A stretch of 64,000 bases of DNA. Source: Maritimibacter sp. (GTDB taxonomy: Bacteria; Pseudomonadota; Alphaproteobacteria; Rhodobacterales; Rhodobacteraceae). This document shows, piece by piece, positions 41,294 to 50,400 of this stretch (position 1 is its first letter; the number at the start of each line of letters is the position of its first letter). The stretch spans positions 1 to 64,000 of the forward strand of contig NZVC01000057.1 in the NCBI GenBank assembly GCA_002701395.1, written 5' to 3'. A program made the translations under genes and the position numbers. The notes under the pieces are model-generated. The model made no database searches and had not been told where the DNA came from. It saw nothing but the letters and a program-made list of their open reading frames with translations.

Positions 41294-41366
41294 AACGACT
41301 CTGTGACGTCGCCTTGCAGACACCACCGCTATTTGAAAGGGTCCGCGCGCAATGCGGAGGAACGCG

Positions 41367-42473
41367 ATGGAACTGAATGAGAAAGAACGGCAGGGCCTTT
41401 GGCTTGGCCGGGCCCAGCTGGACGTCGGCCCCGCCGTCGTCACGCTGCGCGACGGACGGCTGATCGACATCACGTCGAAACAGGCGCCGACCGTGCGCGA
41501 CATCATGGAGATGGACGACCCCGCCGCCTATGTGCGGGGCGCTTCGGGCACCGACGTCGGCGAGCTGGGCGAGGTCGCCATGCTGGCGCCCTGCGACCTG
41601 CAGGCGATCAAGGCCTGCGGCGTGACCTTCGCCCAGTCGATGGTCGAGCGCGTGATCGAGGAACAGGCCGCAGGCGACCCGGACAAGGCCGCCGAGATCC
41701 GCACGCGCGTGTCCGAGATCATCGGCGACAGCCTTGACCAGATCGAAGCCGGATCGCCCAAGGCCGCCAAGGTCAAGCAAGAGCTGATCGAGCTTGGCAT
41801 GTGGTCGCAGTACCTCGAAGTCGGCATCGGCCCGGACGCCGAGGTGTTTTCCAAGGCGCAGACGCTGTCGTCGGTCGGCACCGGCGCGGACGTGGGCCTG
41901 CACCCGATGTCGAACTGGAACAACCCCGAGCCCGAGGTCGTGCTTGCCGTGAACTCGCGCGGGGACATTCTTGGCGCCACGCTGGGCAACGACGTGAACC
42001 TGCGCGACGTGGAAGGCCGCTCGGCGCTGCTTTTGTCGAAGGCGAAAGACAACAACGCGTCCTGCGCGATCGGGCCGATGATCCGGCTGTTCGACGACAC
42101 CTTCAGCCTTGATGACGTCCGCAACGCCGAACTGGACCTGACGGTCGAGGGCGAGGACGGCTTCGTCCTGAACGGCCGCTCGCTGATGTCCAAGATCAGC
42201 CGCGACCCGACCGACCTTGTGAAACAGACGGTCGGACGCCACCATCAGTACCCTGACGGGTTCATGCTGTTCCTCGGCACGCTGTTCGCGCCGACCGAGG
42301 ACCGCGATGAACCGGGACAGGGTTTCACCCACCATATCGGGGACCGTGTGACCATCGCCAGCGATGGGCTCGGCGCCCTTACCAACACCGTCCGGCTTTC
42401 CACGGAATGCCCGGAATGGACCTTCGGACTGGCCGCGCTGATGCGCAATCTGGCCGGCCGCAACCTGCTGTAG
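41367..42473 (+). CDS. FAH-family 2-keto-3-deoxy-pentonate dehydratase (XylX-like)
   Basis: The 368-residue protein is a fumarylacetoacetase-family member, and its pattern matches the XylX-type 2-keto-3-deoxy-D-xylonate dehydratases. Features are GVTFAQSMVERVIEEQA, YLEVGIGPDAEVFSKAQTLSSVGTGADVGLHP, NNPEPEVVLAVNSRG and GATLGNDVNLRDVEGRSALLL. The ATG at 41367 is preceded by GCGGAGGAACGCG. The earlier in-frame ATG at 41352 would place GGAGG inside the gene, so it was rejected. It is followed at once by the semialdehyde dehydrogenase gene, as in Weimberg pathway operons. Confidence 0.85.
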   Translation: MELNEKERQGLWLGRAQLDVGPAVVTLRDGRLIDITSKQAPTVRDIMEMDDPAAYVRGASGTDVGELGEVAMLAPCDLQAIKACGVTFAQSMVERVIEEQAAGDPDKAAEIRTRVSEIIGDSLDQIEAGSPKAAKVKQELIELGMWSQYLEVGIGPDAEVFSKAQTLSSVGTGADVGLHPMSNWNNPEPEVVLAVNSRGDILGATLGNDVNLRDVEGRSALLLSKAKDNNASCAIGPMIRLFDDTFSLDDVRNAELDLTVEGEDGFVLNGRSLMSKISRDPTDLVKQTVGRHHQYPDGFMLFLGTLFAPTEDRDEPGQGFTHHIGDRVTIASDGLGALTNTVRLSTECPEWTFGLAALMRNLAGRNLL

Positions 42474-42482
42474 GAGATGACG

Positions 42483-43991
42483 ATGACATTGACAGGAAAA
42501 CACCTGATCGCCGGCGACTGGGTCATGGGCGACGCCACGTTCACAAGCGAACCCTCGTCGGGCGAGGCGAACACCTTCTCGGTCGGCACCCCCGCCCACG
42601 TCAACGCCGCCTGTGAAGCCGCCGAGGAAGCGTTCTGGGAGTACGGCTATTCCACGCGCGAAACCCGCGCCAAGTTCCTGAACGCCATCGCGGACGAGAT
42701 CGAGGCCCGCGCCGAAGCGATCACCAAGATCGGCGTCGAGGAATCGGGCCTGCCCGAAGGCCGCCTGAACGGCGAACGCGGCCGCACCACCGGCCAGCTG
42801 CGCCTGTTCGCGGACCACATCCTGAAGGGCGACTATCTGGACAAGCGCCATGACGAGGCGCTGCCCGACCGTCAGCCCCTGCCCCGCCCCGACCTGAAAA
42901 TGGTGCAGCGCCCGATCGGCCCCGTCGCCGTGTTCGGCGCGTCGAACTTCCCGCTGGCCTTCTCGACCGCCGGTGGCGACACCGCCGCCGCGCTGGCCGC
43001 CGGGTGCCCCGTCGTGGTCAAGGGCCACTCGGCCCACCCCGGCACCGGCGAGATCGTGGCACAGGCCATCGACGCCGCGATCAAGTCCTGCAGCCTGCAT
43101 CCCGGCGTTTTCAGCCTGATCCAGGGCGGCAAGCGCGACGTCGGCACCGCGCTGGTGCAGCACCCGCTGATCCGCGCCGTGGGTTTCACCGGCTCGCTGG
43201 GCGGCGGCCGCGCGCTGTTCGACCTGTGCGCCCAGCGCCCCGACCCGATCCCGTTCTTCGGCGAGCTTGGTTCGGTCAACCCGATGTTCATCCTGCCCGA
43301 GGCCGTCAAGGCGCGCGGCAAGGCCATCGGTGAAGGCTGGGCCGGGTCTCTGACGATGGGCGCTGGCCAGTTCTGCACCAACCCCGGCATCGCCGTGGTT
43401 CAGGAAGGTCCCGAAGGCGACGCCTTCGTTTCGGCCGCTGCCGAGGCCCTGAAGGGTGTCGCGACCCAGTGCATGCTGACCGACGGCATCGCCGACGCCT
43501 ATCGCAACGGCAAGTCGCGCTTTGACGGCCGCAACGCGGTGGAACCGGTGCTGGTCACCGACAGCGAGGGCCGCAACGCCAGCCCTAACCTGTACCAGAC
43601 CCGCGTCGATGCCTACCTGCAAGACCACGCGCTGGGCGAAGAGGTCTTCGGCCCGCTTGGTCTTGTGGTCCGCGTGGACGGCCCCGACGATATGGAAAAG
43701 CTGGCGCGCGGCTTCGAAGGTCAGCTGACCGCGACCCTGCACATGGATGACGGCGACACCGCGCTGGGCGCGCGCCTGATGCCGGTGCTGGAACGCAAGG
43801 CCGGCCGCATTCTGGTCAACGGCTTCCCGACCGGCGTGGAAGTCTGCGACGCGATGGTTCACGGCGGGCCCTACCCCGCGTCGACCAACTTTGGCGCGAC
43901 TTCGGTCGGCACGCTGTCGATCCGGCGCTTCCTGCGTCCGGTCTGCTACCAGAACATGCCTGACGATCTGCTGCCCGGCGATCTGAAGTAA
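42483..43991 (+). CDS. 2-oxoglutarate semialdehyde dehydrogenase (NADP-type aldehyde dehydrogenase)
   Basis: The 502-residue aldehyde dehydrogenase has catalytic Cys in GAGQFCTNPG, general base Glu in PFFGELGSVNP and cofactor lysine in CPVVVKGHSAHPG. FTGSLGGGRALFD and the short GELGSVNP form are typical of alpha-ketoglutarate semialdehyde dehydrogenases. It oxidises 2,5-dioxopentanoate to 2-oxoglutarate. The ATG at 42483 has AGGAG at proper distance; the upstream ATG at 42477 does not. It is the common end point of the pentonate and hexarate routes here. Confidence 0.9.
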   Translation: MTLTGKHLIAGDWVMGDATFTSEPSSGEANTFSVGTPAHVNAACEAAEEAFWEYGYSTRETRAKFLNAIADEIEARAEAITKIGVEESGLPEGRLNGERGRTTGQLRLFADHILKGDYLDKRHDEALPDRQPLPRPDLKMVQRPIGPVAVFGASNFPLAFSTAGGDTAAALAAGCPVVVKGHSAHPGTGEIVAQAIDAAIKSCSLHPGVFSLIQGGKRDVGTALVQHPLIRAVGFTGSLGGGRALFDLCAQRPDPIPFFGELGSVNPMFILPEAVKARGKAIGEGWAGSLTMGAGQFCTNPGIAVVQEGPEGDAFVSAAAEALKGVATQCMLTDGIADAYRNGKSRFDGRNAVEPVLVTDSEGRNASPNLYQTRVDAYLQDHALGEEVFGPLGLVVRVDGPDDMEKLARGFEGQLTATLHMDDGDTALGARLMPVLERKAGRILVNGFPTGVEVCDAMVHGGPYPASTNFGATSVGTLSIRRFLRPVCYQNMPDDLLPGDLK

Positions 43992-44001
43992 CGACCAACA
44001 G

Positions 44002-44033
44002 GCCCGCCCCGACAACGGGGCGGGCTTTTCTTT
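44002..44033 (+). terminator. Rho-independent terminator
   Basis: GCCCGCCCCG (44002-44011) pairs perfectly with CGGGGCGGGC (44016-44025) over a four-base loop, followed by TTTTCTTT. It ends the long sugar-acid transcript just after the dehydrogenase gene; some readthrough into kdgD is possible. Confidence 0.85.
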
Positions 44034-44071
44034 GCCCAAATAGAAAACGTCTCTAACAAACGGAAAAACTC

Positions 44072-44977
44072 ATGAAATCGCCCAACGAGCTGAAGGACAT
44101 CATCCGCGCTGGCCTGCTGTCCTTCCCTGTCACGCCCTTCGATTCGAACGACGAGTTCAACCCGTCCGCTTTCCGCGCCCACATGGAATGGTTGTCGGAA
44201 TACCCGGTGGCGGGCCTGATCGTGGCAGGCGGCACGGGCGAGATGTTCTCGCTGACCCCGTCCGAGATCGTTGACGTGGTGAAGACCGCGAAAGAATCCC
44301 AGCCGAACGCGCCGATCCTTGCCGGGTGCGGCTATGGCACCAAGCTGGCCTGCGAACTGGCCCAGTCGATCGAGGCCGCCGGCGGCGACGGTATTCTGCT
44401 GCTGCCCCACTATCTGATCGGCGCGCCGCAGGACGGGATCGAGGCGCATATCCGCGCCGTCTGCAAATCGACGAACATGGGCGTCATCGTCTACAACCGC
44501 GGCGCGTCGGTCTGCTCGGCCGAAACGCTGAAGCGGCTGGTCGACGATTGCCCGAACCTTATCGGCTTCAAGGATGGCACCGGCGACATCGACACGGTGA
44601 AGCGGATCACCGTGGGGCTTGGCGACCGGCTGTCCTACATCGGCGGGATGCCGACGCACGAACTGTTCGCTCACGCCTTCCGCGGCGCCGGGGTGCACAC
44701 CTATTCGTCGGCGGTGTTCAACTTCGTCCCCGAAACGGCGCTGAAGTTCCACAAGGCGTTCCAGTCGGGCGACGACGCGACCTGCGAACAGATGCTGCGC
44801 GACTTCTACTATCCCTTCGCCAAGATCCGCGACCGCAAGACCGGCTATGCGGTGTCGGCGATCAAGGCGGGCGTCAAGCTGCGTGGGTTCGACACAGGCC
44901 CGGTCCGCACACCGCTGATGTCGCTGACCGACGAAGAGATGGACATGATGAAGGACCTGATCGAAGGCCACGGCTGA
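44072..44977 (+). CDS. kdgD: 5-dehydro-4-deoxyglucarate dehydratase
   Basis: The 301-residue DHDPS-family enzyme has the KdgD pattern: [26 protein letters not shown] (residues 53-65), Tyr141 (IVYNRGA) and Schiff-base Lys167 ([10 protein letters not shown]). It turns 5-dehydro-4-deoxy-D-glucarate into 2,5-dioxopentanoate with loss of CO2 and water, feeding the dehydrogenase encoded just before it. It sits after a terminator, so it may have its own promoter. The ribosome binding site (GGAA) is weak. Confidence 0.9.
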   Translation: MKSPNELKDIIRAGLLSFPVTPFDSNDEFNPSAFRAHMEWLSEYPVAGLIVAGGTGEMFSLTPSEIVDVVKTAKESQPNAPILAGCGYGTKLACELAQSIEAAGGDGILLLPHYLIGAPQDGIEAHIRAVCKSTNMGVIVYNRGASVCSAETLKRLVDDCPNLIGFKDGTGDIDTVKRITVGLGDRLSYIGGMPTHELFAHAFRGAGVHTYSSAVFNFVPETALKFHKAFQSGDDATCEQMLRDFYYPFAKIRDRKTGYAVSAIKAGVKLRGFDTGPVRTPLMSLTDEEMDMMKDLIEGHG

Positions 44978-45010
44978 CCCCGGGCCGGGCGCGCCCGGCA
45001 TCCGGCCCCC

Positions 45011-45038
45011 AACGCCCCGCGGCACGCTGCGGGGCGTT
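45011..45038. terminator. Bidirectional terminator hairpin between kdgD and the hybrid kinase gene
   Basis: AACGCCCCGC (45011-45020) pairs perfectly with GCGGGGCGTT (45029-45038) over an eight-base loop. The A/T ends on both sides let it act for both convergent genes, though the T runs are short. Confidence 0.6.
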
Positions 45039-45085
45039 CGCGTTTCTGGCCGCCATTGCGGGGCGGTACAGTCCCGAAACAGGTT

Positions 45086-47272
45086 CTAAACGGCGGATTT
45101 CAGGTCTTCGCCAAGCGGCGGCAGACAGGTATCGGGGCAGAATTCGTCCAGATAGCCCAGCACGGTGTCCTTCTTCAAAGGCTTGGTCATGTACCTGTCC
45201 AGCCCGCAGGCAAGGATTTCCTCTTCGTCCCCGGCCATCGCATGCGCCGTCATCGCCACCACGGGCGCGCGGTTCAGGCCCAGCGCGGCTTCATGCTCGC
45301 GGATCATGCGGGTGGCCTGCCGACCGTCGACCTCTGGCATCGAGATATCCATGAACACGACGTCGGGGGGATCCTCGATATATGCGTCGACCGCCTGCTG
45401 TCCGTTCTCGACAAACCGAAGGTCGATGTCGGCGGATTGCACCAGCTTTGAAAACACCAGCCGGTTGGTTCGGTTGTCCTCTGCCGCCAGCACGCGCAGC
45501 CGCCGCAGCGACAGCGGCGTAAAGGCACTGTCGGCGGCGCGCGGCGGACGGGGCGCGGGGCGCGCGGACAGGGCCCGCACCACATCCTGCCGCCGCAGAG
45601 GCTTTGGCAGCGCGCCGTCGAAATCCGGCCCCGGCCCGGCGCCGGATTGTGTGGCCCCCGCCGACAGAAGATAGATCGGCCCGGTGAACCCGTCGCGCCG
45701 CAGATCGGCCGCGACCTTGCGCGCGTCGGACCCGCGCAGATCCTCGTCCAGCAACACGACATCCCCCTGCCCGGGACCGGCGGCGACAAGGTCTGCGCCG
45801 GTTTCGCAGGGCACGGCACGCACCCGCTGCGCCGCAAGCTGCCGCCGCAGGATGTCCCGCGCGTCGGGGTTCGGGTCGGCGAACAGCACCCGGTCCAGCC
45901 AGACCGGTGGGCCGGGCAGCGCACCGGGCGCGTCGTCGACAAGGTCGAGTTGCAGATAGCACCCGAAACTGGACCCTTCGCCCACGACGGAATCGACCCA
46001 GATCTGGCCCCCCATCATCTCGACCAACCGCTTGGTGATCGCCAACCCAAGCCCCGTGCCTTCGAACCGGCGGTTGCGGTCGTCATCGACCTGATTGAAT
46101 TCGCCGAAGATATGCTCGGCAAGGTCGGGCGCGATGCCGATCCCGGTATCCTCGACCGTGACATGCACCCGCTGCGCCCCTGTACCGCCATCCGGCAGGC
46201 ACGACACGCGGATCATCACATGCCCGGCTTCGGTGAACTTGACCGCGTTGCCGACAAGGTTCGTCAGGATCTGGCGCACCCGCCCGGGATCGCCCATGAA
46301 CCATGTCGGCATGAAGGTGTCGTAGTCGACCAGCAACGACAGCTGCTTGGTCCCGACCGACGGCCGCAGCAGCGTCACGACCTCGTAGACCGCGGCCTCT
46401 AGGTCGAAGGGTTCGGGGTGCAGGGTCAGGCGGTCTGCTTCGATCTTGGAATAGTCGAGAACGTCGTTGATCAGCACCAGCAGCGCCTCTCCGGAAGAGC
46501 GGATCGTCTCGACATAGAGACGCTGTTCCTCGTCCAGCGCCGAGTCTGCCAACAGCTGCGCCATGCCGACGACGCCGTTCATCGGCGTCCGGATCTCGTG
46601 GCTCATATTGGCAAGGAAGGCGGACTTGGCGCGGTTCGCGGCCTCTGCCTTGTGGCGGGCCTGCTTCAGCTTTGCCTCGTTCCGGATGGTCGAGGTGATG
46701 TTCAGCGCCAGCGACACGGTATCGCCGCCCTCGGTCCGCCGGTCCACCAGCCGGATGAAGACGTTGTTCCAGAACCGGACGACCCGCGGCGGGATCGTCG
46801 GGGACTGCCAGCGCCACAGCATATCCTCGATCCAGTCGTCGCGGCTGGCGTCGTCGGTATCGACAAGCCCTTCCTCTGCCGCGATGCGCAGAAGGTCGGG
46901 ATAAGCGATCCCGGGCGCCACGCAATCCAGCCCGTCGAACGGGGTCAGAAAAGCAGAGTTGGCGGCGACCATGATCCCGCCCCCGTCGAACACGGCGAAC
47001 CCGTCCTGAATCGTCTCGATCGATTCCCACAGGCGCCGCTCTGCGATCATCATCGCGCCGCGCGCTGTCTCAAGCTCGGTCCGGACGGCGTCGGTTTCCT
47101 GCCGCAGAACCTTCGTTTCCTCGCGTTTTTCGACGACTTCCTCGGACAGCGTGCGGGCATGCGCCGACAGCTTGCGGTTCGCCTCGAACAGTTCGTCCTG
47201 CTTCACCTTCAGAAGACGTTCCGCCGCAAGCCGGGCCCGACGCTCGCGGACAAGGTCGTCTGAAGTCGTCAT
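45086..47272 (-). CDS. Hybrid sensor histidine kinase with two receiver domains
   Basis: The roughly 728-residue protein has an N-terminal coiled coil (about residues 5-80), then a PAS-like sensor domain (about 82-205). A histidine kinase core follows with [15 protein letters not shown] (phosphorylation site), then ATPase boxes [24 protein letters not shown] and [14 protein letters not shown]. Two receiver domains end the protein, with aspartates in [10 protein letters not shown] and [13 protein letters not shown]; the last has the typical MTAHAM and KPLKKD. No transmembrane helix is seen, so it senses a cytoplasmic signal. Start not certain: ATG at 47320 and TTG at 47329 are in frame. No response-regulator gene is adjacent. 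Confidence 0.9.
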   Translation of the reverse strand: MTTSDDLVRERRARLAAERLLKVKQDELFEANRKLSAHARTLSEEVVEKREETKVLRQETDAVRTELETARGAMMIAERRLWESIETIQDGFAVFDGGGIMVAANSAFLTPFDGLDCVAPGIAYPDLLRIAAEEGLVDTDDASRDDWIEDMLWRWQSPTIPPRVVRFWNNVFIRLVDRRTEGGDTVSLALNITSTIRNEAKLKQARHKAEAANRAKSAFLANMSHEIRTPMNGVVGMAQLLADSALDEEQRLYVETIRSSGEALLVLINDVLDYSKIEADRLTLHPEPFDLEAAVYEVVTLLRPSVGTKQLSLLVDYDTFMPTWFMGDPGRVRQILTNLVGNAVKFTEAGHVMIRVSCLPDGGTGAQRVHVTVEDTGIGIAPDLAEHIFGEFNQVDDDRNRRFEGTGLGLAITKRLVEMMGGQIWVDSVVGEGSSFGCYLQLDLVDDAPGALPGPPVWLDRVLFADPNPDARDILRRQLAAQRVRAVPCETGADLVAAGPGQGDVVLLDEDLRGSDARKVAADLRRDGFTGPIYLLSAGATQSGAGPGPDFDGALPKPLRRQDVVRALSARPAPRPPRAADSAFTPLSLRRLRVLAAEDNRTNRLVFSKLVQSADIDLRFVENGQQAVDAYIEDPPDVVFMDISMPEVDGRQATRMIREHEAALGLNRAPVVAMTAHAMAGDEEEILACGLDRYMTKPLKKDTVLGYLDEFCPDTCLPPLGEDLKSAV

Positions 47273-47431
47273 ATTTCCAGCATCCGGTCCGCCCCGTGCC
47301 ACCGTTCGGTCTGCCCTCATGATGACCAATTCTTGATGAAAAGGTTGTTAACGCCCCCGCGAATCCGTTGCCTGCGCCGTCACGCCCATGCGACGGTCGC
47401 GCCAAGGATTTTAGAAGGTGAGGAGCATGTT

Positions 47432-50400
47432 ATGCGTTTCGGTCCGATTTTGGCCGTGGTCCCCCTGTTGCTTGCGACCATTGCCCACGCAGACAGCCCG
47501 ATCCCCGAACGCCGGCTTAGCCTGATCCGCGATACCGACTTTCCGGGCGGTGACATCCGCACGATCTTCGACAGCACCCTGAACGCCTGCGAGACCGCCT
47601 GCCTGTCCGACGACAGCTGTGTCGCCTTCACCTACAACGGCCGGTCGCGCGCCTGTTTCCCGAAATCCGAGGTCGGCGAGACATCGGTGTTCGAAGGCGC
47701 GTTCTCGGGCCGGGTACTGGTCACGCCCGCCGCGACGCTGGCACTGGGCGAAACCCGCGCGGCAGAACTGGACGTCCTGACCGACAGTGACCTTTCCGAT
47801 GCCCGCGATCTTGCGCTGGACCTGACGAACACGCATGTCCCGAACGACTGGACCGTCGAAGACCTGCTGCAATCGGCGGCCGAGGCGCGGTCCAACGGCA
47901 ACATCGTTTCTGCCTACCGCTTCACCGGCGCGGCCACCGTTCTTAGCGACGCGCCCGACCACTGGACGGAATACGCGCTGCTGGCGCTGGCGATCGAAAC
48001 CGAGAAGTCCAGCGAACGGCGCACCTATCGCAACCGTGCCCTGTCCGCCGCGATCAACGCCTACCTGCGCGCCGACACGCCGCCGGTGCAGCACAACGCG
48101 CTTCTGGTGCTGGCCGAGGCGCTGAAGGCCAAGGGCCGCGGGCGCGACATGATCCCGGTGCTGCGGCTGGCGCAGGAGATCACCCCACGCACCGACACCG
48201 CCGACCTGCTGGACGATGCCATCGCCAAGTACGGCTTCCGCGTCGTCGAGCACGACGTCGAAAGCGACAGCGCCCGTCCGCGTGTCTGCGCCGAATTTTC
48301 CGAGGATCTCGTGCAGGCGGGTGTCGACTATTCGACCTACGTGCAGCTTCCGTCTGCCGGGATGATCGTCGAACCCGACCAGCGCCGCCTGTGCATCGAG
48401 GGCGTCGAACACGGCGAACGCTATCAGGTCACCTTCCGCGAAGGACTGCCCGCCGCCACCGGCGAAGAGCTTGCGGCGAACGTCACGCTGAACCTGTATG
48501 TCCGCGACCGATCCCCAGCCGTCCGCTTCCCGGGCCGCGCCTATATCCTGCCCGCGACCGGAGAGGTGAACATCCCGGTCGAAACGGTGAACCTGACCGA
48601 TCTTGCACTGACCCTGCGCCGGGTCAGCGAACGGTCCGTTCTGCGCGCGATCCAAGAGGGCTGGTTCGGTCGCCCGCTGTCGCCGTGGTCGGACGAGCAA
48701 TTCGCGGAAACCGTGGCCTCGACCGTTTGGACCGGCACCGGCGAGGTTGGGACCGAACTGAACACCGATGTCACCACCCGTCTGCCGCTGACCGAGGTCA
48801 TCGGCGATCTCGATCCCGGCATCTACGCGCTGAAGGCCGCGATCCCCGGCGCCGATCCCTACGACGATCCTGCGGCGACCCAATGGTTCGTTGTCTCTGA
48901 CCTTGGTCTTGCCACCATGCAGGGCGTCGATGGGCTGCACGTCTTCACCCGGTCCTTCGCCACCGCTGACGCCACCGAGGGGGTCGAACTGACGCTTCTG
49001 TCCCGCGCCAACGCTGAACTGGGCCGCGTCACCACCGACGCGCAGGGCTATGCGATGTTCGCGCCCGGCCTGATGAACGGCACCGGCGGCGCGACGCCCG
49101 CGATGGTGCTGGCACGCGCAGGCGACGACCTGACGTTTCTGTCGCTGACCGACCCCGAGTTCGACCTCAGCGACCGTGGCGTCGAAGGGCGCGAGCCCGC
49201 GGGCGCCGTCGATGCCTTTCTGACCACGGACCGCGGCGCCTATCGCGCGGGCGAAACGATCAACGCCACCGTTCTGGTGCGCGATGCGCAGGCAGAGGCG
49301 ATCGAGGGGCTGCCGCTGGTCGCCGTCCTGATGCGGCCCGACGGTGTCGAATACGCCCGCGCCCTGTCGTCCGACCCGGTCGCGGGCGGCCACGTCTTCA
49401 GCTTCGCCACCTCGGGCGAGGCGCCACGCGGCGCGTGGCGGCTGGATATCCACGGCGACCCCGACCTGCCCGCCATCGCCTCGGCCCGCGTTCTGGTGGA
49501 AGACTTCCTGCCCGAACGCATCGACTTCGACCTGTCGCTGCCCGACGCACCGCTGGTGCCGGGCGAAGATGCGCTACTGACAGTGCAGGCCGATTACCTG
49601 TTCGGCGCCCCGGCAGGCGATCTGGCCATCGAAGGCGACCTGATGCTGCGCTCCACCCGGACGCTCGACACCTTCCCCGGCTATGAATTCGGCCGCTACG
49701 ACACAGAGATCCCGACCGAGGCATGGTATTTCCCCGCCGACCTGCGCACCGAAGCGTCCGGCGCGGCAAGCATCGCGCTGGAGCTGCCGGAGCTGGTCCC
49801 GAACTTCCGCCCGATGCAGGCCGACGTGACCGTGCGCATCGCCGAAGGCTCGGGCCGCCCGGTGGAACGCAGCCTGTCGCATGCGGTGGTTCCGACCGAC
49901 CCGGTGATCGGCATCAAGCCCAACTTCGACGGCACCCTGTCCGAGAACACCGACGCCTCTTTCGCAGTGATCGCGCTGGACGAAAGCCAGACCCGCACCG
50001 CGATGGACGTCCACTGGACCGTCAGCAAGGTCGAGACCCGGTATCAGTGGTACAGCTACGACGGCTACTGGGACTGGGAGCCCGTCACCCGCCGCTCGAT
50101 CGTGGCCGAGGGCGACACGACGCTGGGTGACGCCCCCGCCACCATCACCGCGCCGGTCGAATGGGGCCGGTACGAGATCCGGGTCGAGGCGACCGGCACC
50201 GACTATGTCGCCGCGTCGTCCGAATTCTACGCGGGCTGGTACGGCGGCGCCGACGCATCCGCCACGCCGGACCTTCTGGAACTGTCGCTGGACGCCGAAA
50301 GCTATCGCCCCGGCGACACCGCCACGCTGCGGGTCGTGCCGCGTTCCCCGGGCAAGGGGGTGATCACCGTCGTCTCGAACCGGCTGATCGACATGCAGGC

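Noticed and set aside
41352-41366. Start of the XylX-like gene at the ATG at 41352
   Set aside because: The GGAGG ribosome binding site would fall inside the coding sequence; the ATG at 41367 is correctly spaced from it.
41130-44039. A 969-codon open frame antisense to the FAH and aldehyde dehydrogenase genes
   Set aside because: Same mirror-strand effect; no recognisable domains, and both plus-strand genes have active-site motifs.
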